Made by a program: the position numbers and the translations under genes. From Anaerolineae bacterium (GTDB lineage Bacteria; Chloroflexota; Anaerolineae; DRVO01): a stretch of DNA of 12,226 bases. The notes below the pieces were generated by a model. It did not search any database and had not been told where the DNA came from. It saw only the letters and a list, made by a program, of their open reading frames with translations. The stretch is taken from positions 1 to 12,226 of the forward strand of contig JAAYAV010000068.1 of assembly GCA_012719195.1 (NCBI GenBank), given 5' to 3'. Position 1 is the stretch's first letter, and the number at the start of each line of letters is the position of its first letter. This document shows, one piece after another, positions 1 to 6,314 of this stretch.

Positions 1-57
1 GCCGCGCTCGACGACCTGGACCGCCTCGAACGTCTGCGAGAGATGGTCCTGGCGTGA
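1..57 (+). CDS. C-terminal end of an unidentified protein (partial)
   Basis: An open frame enters from the left edge and ends at TGA 55-57. The 18 visible residues are AALDDLDRLERLREMVLA, a charged, leucine-rich stretch that would form an amphipathic helix. Nothing in it identifies a family. The gene is convergent with the spermidine-synthase-like gene, whose stop codon begins three bases further on. Frame and stop are directly visible, but with so few residues it could also be a chance open frame. Confidence 0.5.
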   Translation, partial: AALDDLDRLERLREMVLA

Positions 58-69
58 GGGTCAACCCTC
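56..69. terminator. Small hairpin across two convergent stop codons
   Basis: GAGGG (56-60), loop TCAA, CCCTC (65-69) forms a 5-bp stem spanning the stop codons of both convergent genes. It could act in either direction, but the stem is short and neither side has a T-tract. It is recorded as a weak bidirectional terminator candidate only. Confidence 0.2.
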
Positions 70-1599
70 GGGCGCGAGCAGGTAGTCGAGAATCAGCTGG
101 TGGATCAGCTCCTCCACCGGAGCCCGATCGTCGGTGAGGACCAGGCCCTCCTCCACGTGCGCCCGGACGTGCGAGAGCACCCTCTGCCCCACTTCGACTA
201 ACCGCGGGTCGCTCAGGGCGGCCACGTTCGCCGCGAAGTCCTCGTAGCGGGTGGCCTGTCTCGTGCCGACCACCATGCTGTTGCTGAGCCCTGCCGACGA
301 CGCCGGTAGGTCGACCACGTACACGCTGGGGAACACCTCACCCATGGTTGAGGCCAGGGCACGCACCAGCTCATCGTCGCGCAAGGACCGCCCCACGTTG
401 ATCGCCACCACTCCTCGCTCGGACAGGCGCGCCTCCGCCAAGCGGAAGAACTCCACCGTGGTCAGCTGCGGCGGGATGTACGGTGGCCGATATGCGTCCA
501 CCACAATTACATCGTACTCGCGCTGCGCGTGGGCGAGGAAGTAGCGCCCGTCCATGGCCACCGGGTTGAGGTTGGGCTCGTTCATATCGAAGTACTGCCG
601 TCCCACCGCGATGATCTCCGGGTCTATCTCCACGCCGTCGATGGGTATGGGCCCGTAGACCTGCGAGTACTGCTTCGCGATCGTCCCCGCCGCCAGTCCG
701 ATCAGGCACAAGCTGTCCACGTCGCCGGCCGAGTAGTTCGGTGCCCCGAAGAGCGGCGCCACCAGGAACAGATCCCAGACGCTGCCGGTGAGAACCATGT
801 TCGGGTGGTAGACGCTATGGACGCCCTGCCCCTCGTTCAGGTAGAGCGTGCGGGTCTGTCCCCGCTCCACCACCTGGATGTAGTTGTAGGGGGACTCCCG
901 CTCGTGGATCATGTCGGGCACCGGCTTCACCGTGCCACCGGGCCAAAGGACCGCCAGTGCCAGGAGCGCGACGACAAGTACCGAATGACCGAAGTGAAGG
1001 CTCCTCTCGCGACGCATGCCCGCCAGGCCGCCGCCGACCAGGGGCAGGGCGAGCACGAGGAAGGTAACGCGCGTACCCAGGAGCGGGACCAGGGCCAGCG
1101 ACGTGATCCAGGTGCCCAGCAGGCTACCGACGGTGGACAGGGCGTACACGCCGCCGGCACTTCGACCTGATGAACCCAAGGAGCGCACCGCCAGGCGAGT
1201 GGCGAAGGGCGAGATGGTCCCCAGGAGCACCATGGGGACGGCGACCAGGCCCATAACTCCGACCACGGAGCCGGCCAAGAGCCCGGCAGAGTACCTCTCC
1301 AGGGCGTCCTGCCCAAGACTGAGCAGCGGTCGCGAGGCAAAGGGAACCAGTCCGACGCCCATGCCGGACCAGAAGAGCAGGGCGTACAGCCGGGAGGCAC
1401 CAGGCGCGCGGTCAGCGAGCCGGCCGCCCAGGTAGTTGCCAACAGTGAGGTAGACCAGGATGAGTCCGATCAGCACGGCCCAGACGATCTGAGAGGAACC
1501 GAAGTAGTTGTTGAGCAGCCGGGAGGTGGCCATCTCCAGCCCAAGGCTGCAGAACCCACCGCCCAATGCTGCCAGGTAGATCCCGGCCCTGCCTCTCAT
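61..1599 (-). CDS. Fused membrane / spermidine-synthase-like protein
   Basis: Length 512 residues. Residues 1-225 hold about seven hydrophobic helices, starting with a helix containing SLGLEMATSRLL, typical of membrane-fused spermidine synthase homologues. Residues 236-510 form a Rossmann methyltransferase-like fold: SPYNYIQV at 236-243, LYLNEGQGVHSVY at 252-264, nucleotide-loop-like GLAAGT at 301-306, DGVEIDP at 321-327, MDGRYF at 349-354 and VVDAYRPPYIPPQLTTVEFF at 366-385. Classical aminopropyltransferases carry a D-x-x-D-P motif; here only the first Asp (D368) is kept, so polyamine synthesis is unproven. The cell role of these fusions is generally unclear. I chose ATG 1599 because GGGGAGG lies six bases upstream and a TATAAT box lies 25 bases upstream. 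The longer open frame to 1734 adds 45 unconvincing residues and would pass through that promoter. The gene is divergent from the 1633 gene. Confidence 0.85.
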   Translation of the reverse strand: MRGRAGIYLAALGGGFCSLGLEMATSRLLNNYFGSSQIVWAVLIGLILVYLTVGNYLGGRLADRAPGASRLYALLFWSGMGVGLVPFASRPLLSLGQDALERYSAGLLAGSVVGVMGLVAVPMVLLGTISPFATRLAVRSLGSSGRSAGGVYALSTVGSLLGTWITSLALVPLLGTRVTFLVLALPLVGGGLAGMRRERSLHFGHSVLVVALLALAVLWPGGTVKPVPDMIHERESPYNYIQVVERGQTRTLYLNEGQGVHSVYHPNMVLTGSVWDLFLVAPLFGAPNYSAGDVDSLCLIGLAAGTIAKQYSQVYGPIPIDGVEIDPEIIAVGRQYFDMNEPNLNPVAMDGRYFLAHAQREYDVIVVDAYRPPYIPPQLTTVEFFRLAEARLSERGVVAINVGRSLRDDELVRALASTMGEVFPSVYVVDLPASSAGLSNSMVVGTRQATRYEDFAANVAALSDPRLVEVGQRVLSHVRAHVEEGLVLTDDRAPVEELIHQLILDYLLAPEG

Positions 1600-1602
1600 T
1601 GC

Positions 1603-1631
1603 TTGCCTCCCCGGGCAGGGGCGATTATAGA
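1603..1631 (+). promoter_or_regulatory. Weak candidate promoter for the helicase-associated-domain gene
   Basis: TTGCCT at 1603-1608, 17 bases, then TATAGA at 1626-1631. The last -10 base is A rather than the usual T, so the match is poor. Transcription would begin near 1638, past the ATG at 1633. That would favour the GTG at 1672, which has GAGGGG five bases upstream. Confidence 0.2.
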
Positions 1632-1652
1632 GATGGCCAGAGAAGGCGGCAA
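1624..1652 (-). promoter_or_regulatory. Promoter of the spermidine-synthase-like gene
   Basis: Read on the minus strand: TTGCCG at 1652-1647, a 17-base spacer, and a perfect TATAAT at 1629-1624. Predicted transcription start is near 1617, giving a leader of about 18 bases that holds the GGGGAGG ribosome-binding site. The promoter lies within the first codons of the divergent + strand gene if that gene starts at 1633. Confidence 0.65.
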
Positions 1653-3312
1653 AGCCTCTCGAGGGGTGGACGTGCTCAGCACCGGACAGAGTCTTCTGGA
1701 CTACGACAGCGCCATGTTGGAGGCGGTCGCTCACACCCGTGGGCTCGACGCCTCGCTCGGCCGCGACTTACTCGTGGCGGCCATCAGCGAGGCCAACGCC
1801 GGCCCGCTGACGGCGCGTCTCCTCTGGGAGGAGTTGCCCCTCGAGCAGAGGAAGGCCATGGCCTTCCTCGCCGGCAAGGGAGGCTGGCTGCCGGCCGTCT
1901 ACTTCGAAAGCGACTACGGCTCCGTACGTCCGTTCGGGCCGGCACGTCTCCTACGCGAGCACCTCTGGGAGGCTCCCGCCTCCGTCACCGAGGCCCTGCT
2001 CTTTCGCGGTCTCATCTTCCGCGGCTTCAGCCCCGACCGCAGCTCAGACACGTGGTACATCCCGCCCGAGCTGCTGGCACTACTGCCCGCCGAAGAACTG
2101 ACCGAGTTGCAGCAGGGGGAGACACCGTCTCCCTTGGCCGACGAGGTCCAGGCCACCCTTCCCGCCGGCAATCTGGTCGTGCGCGCCGTATACTCCGTGG
2201 TCGCCGCCGCCCGCCTCGGCGAAGGCCCACTCGCGGCAGCTGTGAAGGGGCGCCTCGCTTCGGAGGCAGGCGCAACCGACGAGGAGCGGCTGGAGCATAC
2301 GGTGGCGCTCGGGCTGTCGCTGGCGGGCGCCATGGGGTTTGTGCTAAGTGGCCGCATCCCCGCTCGCGCCCGTACAGACATCGTGGCCTGGCTCGAGTCG
2401 CCGCCAGCCGGCTCTCTGCGCGAGGTGGCACGGCACTGGCTTCGTTGCGAGGACTGGCACGAGCTTCTGCACGCCCCCGGCCTGATCTATGACGGTGGCA
2501 GACTGCCCTCGGCCGTGCCCGCCCGCAGGACACTACTGGAGTCACTCGCCGCCCTGGAGCCCGGCCGCTGGTATGCGGTCGCCGACCTGCAGACCTGGAT
2601 GCGGCGTGCTCATCCCGACTTCCTGCGCCGCGACAGCGACTTCAGCGCCCTCTACATGCGGCGCGAGTCGGGTGGGGAAATGCTGGGCGGTATCGGCGCC
2701 TGGATGCAGATTGAGGGCCGGTTCGTGGAGGAGGCACTGGTGGCTCTCAATGGCCTCGGCGCCGTCTCCCTCGGCACCGCCGGCGCCACCCGCTGTCTGA
2801 GAGTTGAGTCGACGGCGTGGTGGGCAGCAGCCGAGCATCCGCCGGGCCCGCGGCGCCGCCGTCCCCTCACGGTATCACCCGACCTCACTTTGCACCTGAC
2901 TGCCGGTTCACCCTGGATGCTTCGGTACCAGGTGGAGTCCATTGCTGAGCGGGCGGCTCCCGGCGACCGCTATCGCATCACCCGTGCTTCAGTGCGGCGC
3001 GCCCTGAGCCGGGGCCTGGATCCGGCCGGCATCGCCCGCTTTCTAGACAAGACGGCCGTCGGTTTCGGCGACCGGCAGCACCGAGATCTACAGGCGCTGG
3101 CCGGCCCGCCGACCGTGACGACGCGGGAGGCGATGGTGCTGGAGCCGGAAGACGAGGATGCCTACCGCTCGCTGCTGCGCGACGCCGGGTTTCGATTGTG
3201 CGTGGACGCCGAGCTTCCGGGGAGACGGCTGCTGGTGCGGCCGGACCTCTGGCCCGCCGCCGAGGCGCGGCTTCGCGCTCTTGGCGTCGCGCTGCGAAAG
3301 TCGCCGAGCTAG
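1633..3312 (+). CDS. Helicase-associated (XPB/Ssl2 N-terminal-like) domain protein
   Basis: About 559 residues from ATG 1633. Residues 412-485 (positions about 2866-3087) resemble the domain known as helicase-associated or XPB/Ssl2-like N-terminal: a strand with VSPDLTLHL, then YRITRASVRRALSRGLDP, then AGIARFLDKT. An upstream IPPELLALLP segment (143-152) also recurs in these proteins, and GRWYAVADLQTWMRR (311-325) looks like winged-helix DNA- or protein-binding material. There is no Walker A or DEAD motif, so this is not itself a helicase. Stand-alone proteins of this kind occur in high-GC bacteria with unknown function; a role in DNA handling is inference. The start is uncertain: ATG 1633 has a distant AGGGG, GTG 1672 has a better-placed GAGGGG, and TTG 1603 is open too. 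The clearest similarity lies well downstream of all three. Its promoter region is shared with the divergent gene. Confidence 0.75.
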   Translation: MAREGGKASRGVDVLSTGQSLLDYDSAMLEAVAHTRGLDASLGRDLLVAAISEANAGPLTARLLWEELPLEQRKAMAFLAGKGGWLPAVYFESDYGSVRPFGPARLLREHLWEAPASVTEALLFRGLIFRGFSPDRSSDTWYIPPELLALLPAEELTELQQGETPSPLADEVQATLPAGNLVVRAVYSVVAAARLGEGPLAAAVKGRLASEAGATDEERLEHTVALGLSLAGAMGFVLSGRIPARARTDIVAWLESPPAGSLREVARHWLRCEDWHELLHAPGLIYDGGRLPSAVPARRTLLESLAALEPGRWYAVADLQTWMRRAHPDFLRRDSDFSALYMRRESGGEMLGGIGAWMQIEGRFVEEALVALNGLGAVSLGTAGATRCLRVESTAWWAAAEHPPGPRRRRPLTVSPDLTLHLTAGSPWMLRYQVESIAERAAPGDRYRITRASVRRALSRGLDPAGIARFLDKTAVGFGDRQHRDLQALAGPPTVTTREAMVLEPEDEDAYRSLLRDAGFRLCVDAELPGRRLLVRPDLWPAAEARLRALGVALRKSPS

Positions 3313-3332
3313 TGAAGAAGCGCCGGTCGAGG

Positions 3333-3361
3333 TTGACCTACGCCTAGGCGATAAGTAGACT
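3333..3361 (+). promoter_or_regulatory. Promoter upstream of the DAHP synthase gene
   Basis: TTGACC at 3333-3338, a 17-base spacer, TAGACT at 3356-3361. It lies in the short gap after the helicase-associated-domain gene, so the DAHP synthase gene is probably its own unit. Transcription should start near 3367-3368, exactly where a GTG codon opens a short ORF. The layout matches the promoter of the amidohydrolase operon base for base in spacing. Confidence 0.65.
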
Positions 3362-3367
3362 GAACTC

Positions 3368-3424
3368 GTGTGCATCGGGGCCGCTCAGAGCGGCCCCATT
3401 CTGTTAGGTGAGGACAGGAAATGA
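3368..3424 (+). CDS. Possible leaderless leader peptide before DAHP synthase
   Basis: GTG at 3368 opens an 18-codon ORF, (M)CIGAAQSGPILLGEDRK, ending at TGA 3422-3424. This stop overlaps the DAHP synthase ATG as ATGA. There is no ribosome-binding site, but the GTG falls on the predicted transcription start (six bases after TAGACT), as in leaderless genes. The ORF spans the hairpin at 3377-3397, so ribosomes on it would unfold that hairpin. It has no Phe, Tyr or Trp, so it is not a classical aromatic amino-acid attenuator peptide. It may be chance; expression is inference. Confidence 0.25.
   Translation: MCIGAAQSGPILLGEDRK
3377..3397 (+). terminator. Strong hairpin in the DAHP synthase leader
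   Basis: A perfect 9-bp stem, GGGGCCGCT (3377-3385) and AGCGGCCCC (3389-3397), with loop CAG. It is followed by ATTCTGTT, only a weak T-run. It could terminate transcription from the upstream gene. However, it lies about 10 bases after the predicted start of the DAHP synthase transcript, so it could equally be an attenuator or a 5'-end stabilising hairpin for that mRNA. No alternative anti-hairpin pairing was evident by eye. Confidence 0.5.
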
Positions 3425-4449
3425 TTGTAGAGATGCGGGCGGGCGCTTCCCAGGAGCAGTTGGACGCCGTCATCAGTCGCGTACACTCCCTCGGCTTCGA
3501 GGTGCTGCTTAACGTCGGCACGGACAAGTACGTGGTAGCCGTGCTCGGTAGCAACACGGGACAAGTTGCCACCGACGCCTTCGCGGTGCTACCGGGAGTG
3601 GCCAGCGTCACCCGCATCATGCGGTCCTATAAGCTCGCCTCGCGTGAGTTCCGGCCAGGGAACACGGTGGTGCGCGTCGGGGGCGTTGCCATCGGGGGCC
3701 CCAATCCGGTCATCATGGCCGGCCCCTGCTCGGTGGAGAGCGAGGAGCAGATGGCCACCACCGCCCAATCGGTCAAGGCGTCCGGAGCGGTTGTCCTGCG
3801 AGGCGGCGCCTTCAAACCCCGCAGTTCGCCGTTCAGCTTCCAGGGCTTAGGTGACCAGGGGCTCGATATACTCCGCCAAGTCAAGGCACTGACGGGCCTG
3901 CCGGTGGTGACTGAGGTGATGGACCCCCGTCAGGTGGCGGAGGTGGCCGAGGTGGCCGACATCCTCCAGGTCGGTGCCCGCAACATGCAGAACTTCGCCC
4001 TGTTGCGGGAGCTCGGTCGCCTGCGACAGCCGGTGATCCTCAAGCGGGGGCTCTCCGCCACCATCGAGGAGTGGCTCGAGACGGCCGACTACTTGCTGGC
4101 CGAGGGCAACGACGACGTCATTCTCTGCGAACGAGGCATCCGCACCTTCGAAACGGCCACCCGGTTCACCCTGGACGTGAGCGCCGTTCCCGTGGTGAAG
4201 AAGAACAGCCACCTCCCCGTCGTGGTCGACCCCAGTCATGCGGCGGGCCACTACGAGCTGGTGCCATCGCTGGCTAAGGCAGCCCTAGCCGCGGGGGCGG
4301 ACGGCCTGATCATCGAGGTGCACCCGAACCCGGTTGAGGCCCTGTCCGACGGCCTGCAGAGCCTCACCTTCAGCGACTTCGGCCGCCTGATGGACGAACT
4401 CAAGGCCCTTGGAGAGGGGCTGGGGCGGCCGCTGCAGACGCTCGCTTAG
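3421..4449 (+). CDS. aroF: 3-deoxy-7-phosphoheptulonate (DAHP) synthase with ACT-like domain
   Basis: Condenses phosphoenolpyruvate and erythrose 4-phosphate, the committed step of the shikimate pathway, in the cytosol. It has 342 residues and resembles the Thermotoga maritima enzyme (type I beta) throughout. Residues 1-67 form the ferredoxin/ACT-like N-terminal domain (MIVEMRAG...), which in that enzyme mediates feedback inhibition by aromatic amino acids. The catalytic barrel follows SYKLASREF. Metal-ligand positions are present: C103 (GPCS), H273 (DPSH), E299 (IIEVHP) and D310 (SDG). Other signatures are LRGGAFKPRSSPFSFQGLG (127-145), GARN (185-188), LKRG (207-210) and CERGIRTFE (236-244). 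ATG 3421 is preceded by AGGACAGGA. The gene overlaps the convergent MFS gene by four bases. Regulation is probably allosteric, plus whatever the leader hairpin does. Symbols vary (aroF, aroG, aroA); the function is secure. Confidence 0.96.
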   Translation: MIVEMRAGASQEQLDAVISRVHSLGFEVLLNVGTDKYVVAVLGSNTGQVATDAFAVLPGVASVTRIMRSYKLASREFRPGNTVVRVGGVAIGGPNPVIMAGPCSVESEEQMATTAQSVKASGAVVLRGGAFKPRSSPFSFQGLGDQGLDILRQVKALTGLPVVTEVMDPRQVAEVAEVADILQVGARNMQNFALLRELGRLRQPVILKRGLSATIEEWLETADYLLAEGNDDVILCERGIRTFETATRFTLDVSAVPVVKKNSHLPVVVDPSHAAGHYELVPSLAKAALAAGADGLIIEVHPNPVEALSDGLQSLTFSDFGRLMDELKALGEGLGRPLQTLA

Positions 4450-5744
4450 GCAGGGTGCCGGCTGGGGTCATCCACCTGCACTCGGTTCAGGCTGAACATC
4501 AGCCCGCCTACCACCCAGAGGACGCTGGCGGCAGCCATCACAGGAACAATGCCGAACCGGTTGGCTAGCGCTACCGCCAGCAGTGGCAGCACGAAGGCGA
4601 ACGCGTTGTTGACTGAGCTGTAGACGGAGATATAGGTGGGTCGCCTCGCTTGGGGACACACCTCAAGCAGGGTGTTGTAGTGACTGAGGTTGAGCCCAGG
4701 CGAGATGACTCCGTACCAGAGGATCACCAGGATCACGCCATTGAGCGACCCCGAGAGGGCGATCAGCAGCGGGTAGAGACCGGTCAGCGGGAACGTCCCC
4801 CGCAGAGTCTTGCTCTCTCCCAGGCGTGGCAAGAAACGCCGCCAGACCACGTACCCCACCATCGCGGCGATGTTTGCCGCCAGCGTGGCGGTGGCAATCC
4901 ACCCGTCCGAGGCGTTCAAGGTCCGCACGTAGTAGAGGATGTAGAGCGGACTGGCCAGGTAGGCGCCCGAGTTGGCCACCAGGGAGTTGGTGAGGAACCG
5001 GACGTACTGCCGGTTGCCCGCCACCGCGTCCCGCATGGCACGTAGGCTCATCCCCCGCCTCCTCTCCGCCGGCACGCGCGGCAGGGAGTCGGGCACCTGG
5101 ATGCGGCGCAGGAACACCTGGCTGACCATCCCCGCAATGCCGCCGATTAGGTACACAACCTGGTAGTTGAGGGGGAAGACGGCCAGCTCCAGCCAGGGCC
5201 GGACGAGCGCCAGTGAGACGATGACGGCGGCGGTGGCGATGATGTTGCGCCAAGAGAAGACCTGGGCGCGGAGTCGTGGCGGGACCATGTCGGCCAGGGC
5301 GGAGTCGAACCCGGCCGAGAAGACCAGTATCGGCAGGAACCGAAAGGTGAGCAGGGCCACAAACGCAGGAGCCTGGTAGGGCTGGGGAACCACCCAGGGG
5401 ATCAGGACCAGGGGGAACCACAGCAGCCGGGTGATCTCCAGGCTGCGAAGCATCATGGGCCAGCGTTTCTGTTGCCGCTCTACGATCGCCGAGGCGGGGA
5501 TCATCCCCAGCATAGTGATCAGCGCCGGCAACGAAGTCATCAGGCCGATGAGTGCGTTGCTGGCTCCGAGCCGCAGGGCGAAGGCGCTGTTGAAGTTGGC
5601 CGCCGCCGTCATCACCGAGGCGGCCGCTATCTCCACGTACAAGAGCGCTATATTGCGCTCTTGGCTATCGTACTGGCCCCGGCCGCGAGCGACCTCGTAG
5701 AGGCCAAGGAATCGGTTCAGATAGAGGCGCAAGATGCTGCGCAT
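4446..5744 (-). CDS. MFS transporter of unknown substrate
   Basis: A 432-residue polytopic membrane protein with roughly ten to twelve hydrophobic helices and a short cytoplasmic N-terminus. ASNALIGLMTSLPALITMLGM (61-81) followed by the basic loop ERQQKRWPMM (89-98) matches the helix 2-3 region of the major facilitator superfamily. The central loop, RIQVPDSLPRVPAERRRGMSL, is the expected hydrophilic linker between two six-helix halves. No substrate-specific motif is visible. ATG 5744 has GAGGG six bases upstream. The gene lies 66 bases downstream of the Mut7-C gene on the same strand and could be its distal partner or have its own promoter. Its stop codon overlaps the stop of the convergent DAHP synthase gene (bases 4446-4449, TTAG). 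Export of an aromatic compound is imaginable from position alone but not supported. Confidence 0.85.
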   Translation of the reverse strand: MRSILRLYLNRFLGLYEVARGRGQYDSQERNIALLYVEIAAASVMTAAANFNSAFALRLGASNALIGLMTSLPALITMLGMIPASAIVERQQKRWPMMLRSLEITRLLWFPLVLIPWVVPQPYQAPAFVALLTFRFLPILVFSAGFDSALADMVPPRLRAQVFSWRNIIATAAVIVSLALVRPWLELAVFPLNYQVVYLIGGIAGMVSQVFLRRIQVPDSLPRVPAERRRGMSLRAMRDAVAGNRQYVRFLTNSLVANSGAYLASPLYILYYVRTLNASDGWIATATLAANIAAMVGYVVWRRFLPRLGESKTLRGTFPLTGLYPLLIALSGSLNGVILVILWYGVISPGLNLSHYNTLLEVCPQARRPTYISVYSSVNNAFAFVLPLLAVALANRFGIVPVMAAASVLWVVGGLMFSLNRVQVDDPSRHPA

Positions 5745-5809
5745 GGCAACCCTCGTCTGCGTTAGCGCCGCGAGCCCACCGTGAGGCGACTGGGACGGAG
5801 CGAGCGCGC

Positions 5810-5815
5810 ACTATA
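5810..5815 (-). promoter_or_regulatory. Candidate -10 box for the MFS gene
   Basis: On the minus strand TATAGT (5815-5810) overlaps the stop codon of the Mut7-C gene and would start a transcript near 5803, leaving a leader of about 59 bases. No convincing -35 lies 16-18 bases upstream; the best candidates, TTCCTC or TTTCCT, are poor. The MFS gene may instead be read through from the operon above. Confidence 0.25.
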
Positions 5816-6314
5816 GCAGCGGATCGGGTGGCGAGGAAATCGGCTCGGCGGGCCGCGAGCCGTCCTCGGCGAGTACCTGACTGATGCCGGCCCAGTGCGA
5901 GCCCTTCCAGTACACCTGGCCGCAGACCACACACCGGCGCAGCGCCGTACCGCTCTCCCGCACCGCCGCCGGCACGGTGGACGGTGCCTGTGACGAGCCG
6001 AGGGGCTCCAATCCGCCGTTGCAGCGGGGGCAGCGGGGTGACCGGGGGGCCGCGCCAGTCGGGAGCACTGGCAGCACCTGCTTCAGTTGCTCGGAGACCC
6101 AGTCCGACTTAACGAGGATGGCCTGTACGCCCCGGCGGCGGGCCAGCTCGTGGTCGCGCGTCAGCAACACCCGCCCGGTCCGCCGGGCCAGGTCTGCCAG
6201 TTGCCGGTCATCCAGATCTCTCTCGTATACCGTGTCGAGGCCGGCTAGCCGGAGCCAGCGCGCCAGCCGGCCGAGCATCACATCGGCGATGAAGGCAACC
6301 TCTCGCGCGCTCAT
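5811..6314 (-). CDS. Mut7-C-type PIN-like RNase with zinc ribbon
   Basis: A 167-residue protein matching the Mut7-C RNase family: an N-terminal PIN-like nuclease fold followed by a C-terminal zinc ribbon. FIADVMLGRLARWLRLAGLDT (8-28) carries the first acidic residue D11; DLDD (33-36) and LLTRD (50-54, D54) supply further acidic positions. The ribbon cysteines are CPRC (95-98) and CVVC (128-131), followed by the family tail GQVYWKGSHW. It probably cleaves RNA in the cytosol; bacterial substrates are not established. I chose ATG 6314 because it overlaps the upstream stop as ATGA and has GGAG a few bases upstream; the frame stays open to 6347, deeper inside thpR. It is the last gene of a three-gene coupled operon. 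The residues after 145 are low-complexity and probably disordered. Confidence 0.88.
   Translation of the reverse strand: MSAREVAFIADVMLGRLARWLRLAGLDTVYERDLDDRQLADLARRTGRVLLTRDHELARRRGVQAILVKSDWVSEQLKQVLPVLPTGAAPRSPRCPRCNGGLEPLGSSQAPSTVPAAVRESGTALRRCVVCGQVYWKGSHWAGISQVLAEDGSRPAEPISSPPDPLL

Noticed and set aside
1600..1734. 45-residue N-terminal extension of the spermidine-synthase-like protein
   Set aside because: It would run through the TATAAT promoter and the ribosome-binding site, and the family's first membrane helix starts right after the ATG at 1599.
1566..2492. 308-codon + strand open frame in another frame of the helicase-associated-domain gene
   Set aside because: Arg/Gly/Pro-rich low-complexity translation with no domain; the overlapping frame has the coherent protein.
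4420..4470. GC palindromes (GCGGCCGC and similar) around the DAHP synthase/MFS junction as a terminator
   Set aside because: They do not form a stable stem with a proper loop and have no T-run on either strand.
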